This document shows positions 43,382 through 51,335 of a stretch of DNA of 64,000 nt, piece by piece. The notes under the pieces are model-generated. The model did not search any database. It was not told where the DNA came from and saw only the letters and a program-made list of their open reading frames with translations. Position numbers and translations under genes: made by a program. The stretch lies in assembly GCA_037355855.1 (NCBI GenBank), contig CM074768.1, positions 496,001 through 560,000 on the forward strand, written 5' to 3'. This DNA comes from Pseudo-nitzschia pungens. Taxonomy: Eukaryota; Bacillariophyta; Bacillariophyceae; Bacillariales; Bacillariaceae. How positions within the stretch are numbered: position 1 is the stretch's first letter; each line of letters opens with the position of its first letter.

Positions 43382-46300
43382 TTACGATTTAATAGGATCC
43401 CTGCAATAATAGGGGTGTACTCTCCTAATGTTAACCCGATCGGTTACAAAGGGAGCAGTTTCAATAGTTACAGTTCCATTGTTATGGGCCTTGATCACCT
43501 TGTAAGGTCCTTGTCGTGGGAAGGATAGTTTCGGAACAATGCCCTTCCTTTCCAGGGTGACATAGTCTCCTTCCTTATAGACATGGGGAATCCTCTTCTG
43601 ATTCTCCCGGATATTACTCTTGTGGATACTCTTTTGTTTCCTTGCTTGGATTGCTTCCCAATCCACTGGAAAGTTCACAGGCATGAACATATCCCGTCCG
43701 AACACCAGTTGTGCTGGGGAATACCCCAGAGTTGTATGGATGGCGCTTCGGATAGCATAGGCCGCCTTGGTAGTGAACTCCTCAAAGGGGTCCTTCTCGT
43801 GGAGGTCTCTTTGTTCCAGGTTAAAGGACAATAGGCAGTCCTTCAGGACCTGGTGGATTCTCTCCAGTACTGAATTGGATTGTGGGTTCCAGGCGCCACT
43901 GGGTTTTCTTTTCATCCCCATGTTGTCACAGAGCTCTTGGAACTCTGCTTTGAACTCACTTCCACCATCGAATCCGATTTCTTTTGGTCGAGGATATCTT
44001 GCTAGCCAGGTACTATCCAACAATCGTTGAGTTTCTGCTGCATTTGGGGAGTCCTTCAGGTGAGCCAGTTCAAACCATCCGGTCACTGGGTCCACCATGG
44101 TGAGGACATGGATGTGGTAGTCTTTACCATTTTTGTTGTGGACAGTTGCAGGTCCCCAGAGGTCCACATTGACCCTCTGCCATTTGGTGACCTCCACTGC
44201 TTTCTCCGGTAGTAGTCCGTACTTCTTCCGGCCACTCTTTTTGAACATCTGGCACGTGTGACAGTGTTTACAGAGATCCTGAACGTCCTTTCGTAGGCCT
44301 TTCCAGGTGAACACCGAGCGTATGCTCTGTTCCATTCTCTTTTCTCCGGGATGGACCAACATGCTGTGGTACCATTCCATGATTCTGTCCTTGAGTTTGT
44401 CGGGAATCAGAATCTTTCCTTCTTTGTGGATTAGGTTGTAACCTTCCACCATTTTGGTGGTTAGTCGATTGTCTTTTTCCAGAGCACTCATGATTCCTGT
44501 GTCCTTTTTCTGGTAGAACTGAATCATGTCCGGGGCAAGTGGGAATGCACTATTGCCCTGGAATTCTTCCGGAGCTTCTTCTCCAAGCGGGAATAGGAGT
44601 TGCCGGAGGTGCTCTTCCTCATCCGCGTAGGTGAGGGGCTTATTCGGCGGTAGCCATTCCACCGTATCTGCTGGGTCATCCGTAATATCCAGTCGTGATA
44701 GCGCATCTGCTGCATCGTTGTCTTTGCCAGCCACATGCTTGACTACCGGGTGGAACTCCTCCATGAGGAGTCTCCACCGGACCATTCTTTGCGTCGGCAT
44801 CTGCTGATACAGTAGGTTTAGGTGGTCTGTGTGGATAATCACCTCTTGTCCTCGTAGGATTCCTTCGAACGCCTTTAGCCCTTCTACTATGCCCAGGAGT
44901 TCTTTTTCTCCAACCGTGTAGTTGAGCTGCGCCGAGTTCAGCTTCCGGGTGTAGAAACCAAGGGGCTTGCCATCTTGGCATACAGTTGCTCCCAGTTGCC
45001 TGTCGCTGGCGTCTGAGTAGAGATGAAATGGTTTCGTAAAGTCTGGGAATGCAAGTTTCGCTTCATCTGCGAGCATCCTCTTCGCCTCCATGAAAGCTTT
45101 CTGCTCTGCTGGGCCCCAGTACCAGTTCATTTTTCCCTTTTTCCCTGCAAGCTTGTTGAGGGGGGCCAGGATGTGGGAGCGGCGCTTCCACATGTCCCGG
45201 TAGAAATTTACCATTCCAAGGAACATCTTGAGTTGCTTGGTATTCTTGGGGGCCTCCAGACGCTTCATCGCCTCCAGTTTCTTTGGCTGGGGCTGAATGC
45301 CCTCTGTTGTTAGGAGAAAACCCAAATACTCCACTTCCTTTTGCATGAAGAAGGATTTTCTGAGGTTGGCTCGAAAGCCGGCATCATCCAGTCTCTGTAG
45401 GACTGTATCGATTTTGTTGAGGTGATCCTGTTCGGATTCTCCCTCTCGTTGAATGATCAGGATATCATCAATATAGACAAGGACGTAGTCCAGGTCCCCT
45501 AGTAGGTTCATCATGACTGATTGGAAGATATCGGGCGCGCATGCGATTCCCATTGCCAGTCGCTTGTAGGCATACTTTCCCCACGGCAGGATGGTGGAGC
45601 AGATTTTCTGGCTCTCCTTGCAGATGGGAATAGTATAATATCCTTGGGACAAGTCCAGTGCCGTAGCTGACTTGAACTTCTGGAGCCTTTGGATCGTCTC
45701 CCCTATTCGTGGTAATGGGAAAGGCTTCCTTTGGATGGCTGCGTTCATCTTCCGAAAGTCCGTAAGGACCCGAATATCCCCTGTCTTTTTGGGTTGACAG
45801 AAGGTAGGGGACGCCCACGGTGAGTCATCATCGTGGGGGAGTTTTTCCAATACCCCGATGTCACAGAGCCTGGTGATCTCCTTTCGTAGTGCCTGTTCGA
45901 AGGCATGGGGTACGGAGTAGTACCTCTGTCGGACCGGTTTGACCCCTGGTTGGAGTTCAATGGACACCGGTTCTATATTTTTCAGTAGTCCCAGACCTCC
46001 TCCGAAGAGTGTCGGGAATTTCTTCAGTGTTTTCTTCAAGGCTTCCTTGGAGTCCGCAGTAATCTCTAGTTCGTTGACCATAGCGTCTATATCGACTTTG
46101 GAGTAGTCTGCGTCTAAGATTTTGGCTTGCCTTTCTTCCTCTTGTTGGAGGATTGGACTCTGTGTGTTGGCAAAGAATACTGCCTCACATTTGTCCGGGT
46201 TCGAGAGCTCCCCCATCCCCTTCATGGGAATAGAGTCACCCTGCCATTCTATTGTTCGGGAGCTGTATTTTATATCCAGTCCCAGTTGCGCCATTAGATC

Positions 46301-46648
46301 GGATCCTATAATCATGTCATAGGGTACTTCCTCATGGTGATGATACTCATCCACTTGGAAGGTCCATTTGATGGTCTTAGAGTTTGAAAATTCTATCAGC
46401 CTTAGTCCCACTGAAGCCGCAGACTTGGTTCTGAACTTGCCTCCGTACGTGTTGTAGGTGACAGATCTTTGGTCTCGGTTCGTTAGTTGACTTCGGTCGA
46501 CAAATTGCCTTAGTATGATGGATTTGGAGCAGCCAGAGTCTAGTAGGCCCCGGAGCATCCTCCCCCTTCCCTTGTGGTCCAATACCTCCACACAGACGTC
46601 CGCAAATCTGTTGATGATGCGGGGTCCCGTGTGGATGGTATCGGCCAT
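43382..46648 (-). CDS. pol: Retrotransposon Pol (protease-RT-RNase H-integrase)
   Basis: 1088 codons, intact. Aspartic protease GLLDSGCSKSIIL (Asp near residue 37). Reverse transcriptase with SPTFCQPKKTGDIRVLTDFR and the catalytic YIDD box near residue 391. RNase H LYSDASDRQLGAT and IHTDHLNLLY. Integrase with an HHCC zinc site (HPGEKRMEQ to CKHCHTCQ), then DLWGPATVH, FDGGSEF and the Glu in NSVLERIHQ as the DDE triad. C-terminal GPYKVIK is the GPY/F module of Gypsy integrases; no chromodomain follows. The first codon ATG at 46648 follows the gag stop TGA directly and in the same frame, so Pol may be made by stop readthrough or by re-initiation. Confidence 0.95.
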   Translation of the reverse strand: MADTIHTGPRIINRFADVCVEVLDHKGRGRMLRGLLDSGCSKSIILRQFVDRSQLTNRDQRSVTYNTYGGKFRTKSAASVGLRLIEFSNSKTIKWTFQVDEYHHHEEVPYDMIIGSDLMAQLGLDIKYSSRTIEWQGDSIPMKGMGELSNPDKCEAVFFANTQSPILQQEEERQAKILDADYSKVDIDAMVNELEITADSKEALKKTLKKFPTLFGGGLGLLKNIEPVSIELQPGVKPVRQRYYSVPHAFEQALRKEITRLCDIGVLEKLPHDDDSPWASPTFCQPKKTGDIRVLTDFRKMNAAIQRKPFPLPRIGETIQRLQKFKSATALDLSQGYYTIPICKESQKICSTILPWGKYAYKRLAMGIACAPDIFQSVMMNLLGDLDYVLVYIDDILIIQREGESEQDHLNKIDTVLQRLDDAGFRANLRKSFFMQKEVEYLGFLLTTEGIQPQPKKLEAMKRLEAPKNTKQLKMFLGMVNFYRDMWKRRSHILAPLNKLAGKKGKMNWYWGPAEQKAFMEAKRMLADEAKLAFPDFTKPFHLYSDASDRQLGATVCQDGKPLGFYTRKLNSAQLNYTVGEKELLGIVEGLKAFEGILRGQEVIIHTDHLNLLYQQMPTQRMVRWRLLMEEFHPVVKHVAGKDNDAADALSRLDITDDPADTVEWLPPNKPLTYADEEEHLRQLLFPLGEEAPEEFQGNSAFPLAPDMIQFYQKKDTGIMSALEKDNRLTTKMVEGYNLIHKEGKILIPDKLKDRIMEWYHSMLVHPGEKRMEQSIRSVFTWKGLRKDVQDLCKHCHTCQMFKKSGRKKYGLLPEKAVEVTKWQRVNVDLWGPATVHNKNGKDYHIHVLTMVDPVTGWFELAHLKDSPNAAETQRLLDSTWLARYPRPKEIGFDGGSEFKAEFQELCDNMGMKRKPSGAWNPQSNSVLERIHQVLKDCLLSFNLEQRDLHEKDPFEEFTTKAAYAIRSAIHTTLGYSPAQLVFGRDMFMPVNFPVDWEAIQARKQKSIHKSNIRENQKRIPHVYKEGDYVTLERKGIVPKLSFPRQGPYKVIKAHNNGTVTIETAPFVTDRVNIRRVHPYYCRDPIKS

Positions 46649-48064
46649 TCAGTTGTGGGAACCTTTCTTTTTGAAGGTTTTCCGGTACTTTCTTCTGTAC
46701 TCTTTGAGTTCCCGTTCGGAGATGTCGATCTCGTCATCGGAGACTTCGTGGTCAGCTTGGGCCGTGGCCAGTACGTAAGAGTACTCGTGGTTCGATAGGT
46801 TCCTTCCCCAGTGGGGTTTGGAGTGTTGCTCAGTGTCTGAGTCTTGTTCTTTTGCCACAAAGTGCTCCTTGAGCAGGTTGATGGTCTCCCGGTCGAACTT
46901 CCCCTTCTTGTGGGGACCACCGGTTAGTTTCCAGCATTTGCCGGCATGGACCTTGCCACAGGTCTTGCATAGCTGTTTGTTGCTGTTGTCCACAGGGCGC
47001 TTCTTTTTGCCAGGAGACTTCGCGTTTCCTCCCCCAGATGCGGCCTTGGGGTTCTTCTTGGGGCCACCGGTTTGTTTCTCGAGGTCCGTGATGCGCTTGC
47101 GGAGTTCATCCTCGTTCCGGATGGTGATTTCCAAGTTTTTGAGCTTGTCGATGGTGGTGTTAAAGGGGTGTTTGTAGACGTCCCAGCTGATGTGCTCCAG
47201 TTTCTCGCGTTGGGAGTGGGTCATGTTGGCATCTAGGATTTCCTTCATGTCCTCTTCCGAGTAACTGGATGGGGCAGTGCCTTTTGCAGCGCCACTCTCC
47301 CAGAGGCAATCGGGTAGATAGCTCTGTAGCTCGGCCATACGGTTTGCCCATGAGCGAATACCGTGTTTCATGTCGATTTTCGTGTTCCGGATGAATCTCC
47401 GGAGCAGAATGTAGGACCGTTTGCCATTCATGTCATTGCCAAAGATTTTGAGTTTGAGGGCGTGCATACACTCCTCAATGATATCCTTTCTGTACTCCTG
47501 GGTTTGGTAGTACTGGATGAGGGTACTTGAGACCCTTTTCTTTGGGACCGGACCGTCAAGTACGGTGGGTTCCGGTTCTTGTTCGGACGCCGCCGTAGCA
47601 GTCGTGTTGTCGTTCTCGGTTGGGGCGCTGGCGCCCTCCACCGCCTCTTTGGGTTTGTCAGCGGGGGGTTCCTTAGGAGGTTCCTTAGGTTCCCGCATGG
47701 CAATCCTCTCGAGTTTTTGTTGGATCAGTTGGTTGTTGTGTACCTTGTGTCCTGGTTCGGCATAATATGTCCGGCCCAAAACCATCTGGACAATAGAGAG
47801 TGCCTCGAGGGAGAGGATTCTCTGGAGGACATCCAGTTTCTGGTCTCCTTGGAGTTTCTCGTTGTTAACAATTTTCTGGTCAAAGTCTCGCTTCCAGATG
47901 ATGAAGAGTTCCGGTCTTTCAGTGCCGGTGAGTACCTTCAGATAGTCACTGAAGGCCACTCCCCCTTTCTCAGAGTCTATGCTCATCTTCACAGCACTGG
48001 CGTCTTCCGGCCAGTCCTCGCGAGTGAAGGTAAAGGGTTTCTGTTTGGTTCCTTTAGACGCCAT
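46649..48064 (-). CDS. gag: Retrotransposon Gag
   Basis: 471 codons, intact, ending KKKGSHN then TGA (46651-46649). Capsid-like helical middle (LIIWKRDFDQKIV onward). Near residues 363-375 is a zinc knuckle, CKTCGKVHAGKC, with spacing C-x2-C-x3-H-x3-C, shorter than the usual C-x2-C-x4-H-x4-C. A basic tract KSPGKKKRPV precedes it. Role: forms the particle and binds the element RNA. The stop codon is the only barrier to Pol in the same frame. Confidence 0.93.
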   Translation of the reverse strand: MASKGTKQKPFTFTREDWPEDASAVKMSIDSEKGGVAFSDYLKVLTGTERPELFIIWKRDFDQKIVNNEKLQGDQKLDVLQRILSLEALSIVQMVLGRTYYAEPGHKVHNNQLIQQKLERIAMREPKEPPKEPPADKPKEAVEGASAPTENDNTTATAASEQEPEPTVLDGPVPKKRVSSTLIQYYQTQEYRKDIIEECMHALKLKIFGNDMNGKRSYILLRRFIRNTKIDMKHGIRSWANRMAELQSYLPDCLWESGAAKGTAPSSYSEEDMKEILDANMTHSQREKLEHISWDVYKHPFNTTIDKLKNLEITIRNEDELRKRITDLEKQTGGPKKNPKAASGGGNAKSPGKKKRPVDNSNKQLCKTCGKVHAGKCWKLTGGPHKKGKFDRETINLLKEHFVAKEQDSDTEQHSKPHWGRNLSNHEYSYVLATAQADHEVSDDEIDISERELKEYRRKYRKTFKKKGSHN

Positions 48065-48796
48065 GGTGGGTTAATCAGTTATTTTATTTAATCTAGTTAC
48101 ACTATTTCTGTTATCTTTGCTGCTTGTGTCGAAATTGAGCAAGAATGATTGCTCAGGTCCTCCAGTCCTTTTTGCTGGGCTTTGGCACTGCTCTCGTGAT
48201 AACTCGTGTTGTAACTGATTTTCCCCCTGGTTTGTCCAGTGGTGGGAGTTGTTTCTCTCTTTAGTTCCCGGGAATCCTGTGGTTCTCCGGAGTTGTTTCT
48301 GTTTTTATTTTGTGGGATTCGCTTCCCGTGGTTCTCCGGCGTTGCTTCTTTGTTAAGCGGTCACCGGGCCGGTCCCACTTCCCGTTTCCCGTGGGATTAG
48401 TGGTGTTCGGGCATTTATTATATACCTTTCCGGATATCCGTATATTTCGGTTGTGGTTGGCATCCCCTCTCCGGTCTGTCCATCCCCTCGGTGTTGGTCC
48501 AATTAGTCCATTCACTGATTTATGTGTCACTTTTTCGGCCCATATTTTCGTATTTTTCGATTATTTCTGTTGTCGACCATGGTCCTGTTTAGGTCCTTAG
48601 GTGTCTCTGTTGCTGCAGTTGCTCCTTGTAATGGAGCCAACTGTTGCTGGGGTTGGTCTTCCTTAGTGCTGCAGACACCGGATGTCCTTTCCCCTGTTTG
48701 CTTCTATGCGCCTCCATTTTTCGGCAGTTTCTTCGGTCCCGTCGGTTTGTCGACCGATCGGTCCCTTCTCTTGCTCATGGTCATCAGCGCTCAGCT

Positions 48797-48810
48797 TGAT
48801 TTTAAAATCA
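48797..48810. other. Perfect palindrome at the expected primer-binding site
   Basis: TGATTTTAAAATCA lies directly inside the 5' LTR (element on the minus strand), where a tRNA primer site beginning TGG is expected. No TGG is present. Priming by a different tRNA part or self-priming is possible, but untested. Confidence 0.6.
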
Positions 48811-48998
48811 TGCCATACCCCGGGTCTACTAGTGATTAGAATAGTAGTGATATGCAAATTGTGAGCTCTATTGGTTAGTCTATTTGCTACAGTTCTAAGA
48901 GCCCTCTGAATCAGCGATTCTGTCGGCTCGCTGATTCTTTTATCCTTATCCTTAATCCAGTCCCGAGTGGACTCGTGACTGTATTTTGGTGCACGGCA
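48811..48998 (-). repeat. 5' LTR (188 bp)
   Basis: Upstream LTR of the minus-strand element and presumed promoter. Same sequence as 43176-43363. Confidence 0.95.
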
Positions 48999-49003
48999 CA
49001 AAA
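48999..49003. repeat. Target site duplication, right
   Basis: CAAAA, identical to 43171-43175. Confidence 0.92.
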
Positions 49004-49109
49004 TCCTCCGGATTGCAGCTGTCAAGAAGCAGGTGACAGCCACAACAATCCTCTGGATTGCAGTTGCGGCAGTGACCGCAAGTTTAGCAAGTTCAACTCC
49101 AAGTCCCAT

Positions 49110-51277
49110 GGTGATACTACTACTACTACTACTACTAGTCTACTGATTTCTTTTTAAAAAAAAAAAAACGTTCTTTCTTTTGGAAGTGTCAAAGGTTGTT
49201 TTTCTTTTCGTACTACTACTACTACTAGTGCTGCTGGTGGTGGTGCTAGCTAGTATGAAGAAAAAATAATGAGAAGATGCTGACTGGTGGTGGTAGTAGT
49301 ACTACTGAACATCGAGACGAAAACTCTTCTTTCGTCTTGTGCCTTGCAACCGAGCAGTGGCTGCTGGTGTTCATGTTCTTCCTCTTGTTGCTGTTGTTCT
49401 TGCTCAATCAATCAAGATGATGTTCTTATTATTACTAGTAGTAGTAGTAGTATTTGTGGTGTTCCGATTCTTGTTGCTCCTGATTCCCGGAAGATTGCAG
49501 CATCTACTACTACTACTACTACTAGTACTAGTAGTATCGTCGACTTCTCATGTTCTTGCTTCTTCTTCTCTCTGATTTGCTCTTCTTGTGTTCCAGGTCT
49601 TGCTCATGATCCTCGATAGTACTATGATTCTTGATGGTTGGGTACTACTACTAGTAGTACTACTACTAGTAGTAGCAGTAGTAACCTTACTACTAGTAAA
49701 GGCCAAACACTTCATTTGGCTTTTTGCCGAAAGATGAGTAAAGTCTTACCGGTACAATAAGGAGTAAAAAGTCACGAGTAAGGTTAGTAACCTCACCGGT
49801 AGTTAGTATTCGGAAGGTTACCGTACGGTATGTTAAACGAGTCTCCATTGTTGTCGGACGCGTCGTACGGTAAACCTTAAGGTTTTACCGTACGGTAACC
49901 TTACTTCAAGTAATTATCTTGCGCGTATTTCAAATAATTTGCACGTCGTACGTACGTGCGTACGTACTCGTACCGTTCTACTTGTACGGTACCGTACGAC
50001 CAAGAAGAACAATGACTAATCTTACGACTCAGTCATTCTTGCCGTCCTACGGTAAGGTCTTACCGATACCAATACCGGTAGCGGTACGATTGGATGATGA
50101 TGATGAGGATGATGATGTGTGTGATTCAAATTTTGATCGTAATCCATAATGGCTTCTTTGTTGTCAGGGCGCATGAGAAAGAATACTTGTGGATGATGTT
50201 TTCGTGCTACCAATAGAAGGAGGAATTCCACGTGTATCGTACCTACCAGTAAGTTACCGTAAGACTTAAAGTTACCCCTCCGTTGACACGATCAGGCCCC
50301 CGAGCGAAGTTGGGAAGAACATCGAATAACACTCACGAATGAAAAAAAACCGCGAATACCGTTTCTTTCTCCACAGAATGGAACTAGGTACTACAACGAC
50401 GGAGCACTATGTAAATCCTACGATAGTTCCACGTAACTTACATACTACTTCTACTTCGCGCATGGTACGGTACATCGTAATTCCTACCGGTATGTTGCAA
50501 TAATTGTTTGGGTCTTGACGCCACTTCCTCCTAAAAAACTACGGAACGTTGATGGTTTGTTCTTTGGAATTACGTGTTTGACACTCGCGGAACGGTGAAT
50601 TGACAGAATAAAAAAGCGACATGGCATGGCATGGCACACGGCAATACAATAGGATCTTACCCCTTCGATGATTCCCGGAACCCGAAGGGATGGATTGTCA
50701 ATCAACCTCACGAATGAATGAATGAATGAATCGATCGATCCATCCATCCAGCATCCATCTTGCTACCGTAGTAATTACTGGTAATTAAGATTACCGTTCG
50801 GCAGTTGAGAGTCGAGAGTCGAGAGTGATTGAGATTCGTATCGTACAACTAATTAAGGTTACCTACCTACCGCAATTACCCTTCCGCAGTAGGAACGGAA
50901 CGAGGTTCCGAGCGAAACGAAACCAAACGAAACGAACCATGTTGCCATTCGGCACGAACAGACAAATTCTGAAAACATACCATCTACAAATAATAGAAGA
51001 AAGACTGTAACAACCAAAACCTAACACAGAACATCCATTGAAAACCAAACCGGAGCCAAACCGGAGCCAAACGAAACGAAACGAAACGAGACAATAGTAG
51101 AAGGTATCGTTCGAGGAACCGACGGTGCGCACACGCAGCAAACGATTCCTTCCTCCGTTCATTCCGTTCCTTCGATCGATCCGCCTCTCGGTTTCCGGTC
51201 CTCCCTCGATCTCGTCGCCTCGAACACGAGCGAAACAGATAGGAGATCGAAACCGATCCTACGAATCGACTCGACTC
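49110..51277. other. Repeat-rich spacer
   Basis: Left part has many ACT/AGT triplet runs. 49.7-50.5 kb is dense in palindromes such as ACGGTAAACCTTAAGG...TTACCGT (49867-49891). No gene supported. Confidence 0.5.
49111..49683. repeat. (ACT)n/(AGT)n triplet tracts
   Basis: At least five tracts in alternating orientation: about 49115-49137, 49209-49225, 49434-49452, 49503-49535 and 49645-49683. Because ACT and AGT runs meet at ACTAGT, they form self-pairing arms. Confidence 0.85.
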
Positions 51278-51309
51278 AAATCGAATCGAATCGAATCGAA
51301 TCGAATCGA
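51278..51309. repeat. (TCGAA)n repeat
   Basis: Pentanucleotide tract ending 26 bp before the lipase start codon, probably 5' UTR. Confidence 0.88.
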
Positions 51310-51335
51310 CTCCGATGCAACACTAGATCGCAGCG

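Larger units (their letters stand above)
43176..48998 (-). mobile_element. Complete Ty3/Gypsy-type LTR retrotransposon
   Basis: 5823 bp with two 188-bp LTRs (TG...CA) that I read as identical, a 5-bp target duplication, intact gag (46649-48064) and intact pol (43382-46648) in the order protease, reverse transcriptase, RNase H, integrase. The domain order with integrase last makes it Gypsy rather than Copia. The leader between the 5' LTR and gag is about 750 bp. Identical LTRs and open frames suggest a very recent insertion. It sits between triplet-repeat-rich DNA on the right and a 13-kb gene-poor stretch. Confidence 0.95.
42907..49109 (-). pseudogene. Small host ORF split by the retrotransposon
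   Basis: With the element and one copy of the target duplication ignored, the minus-strand frame from ATG 49109 runs through the insertion point (49109-48999 joining 43170-42907) without a stop: 124 codons plus TGA/TAA. The half before the insertion contains two imperfect copies of a hydrophobic/basic motif (AIQRIVVAVTCF, AIRRILVAVTSCF), the second spanning the target site itself. The rest is Lys-rich then acidic (CLTVERTLIEKFVVRWDGAQ). No family recognised. It could be chance or part of another repeat, but unbroken continuity through the target site suggests the element interrupted an open frame. Confidence 0.4.
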
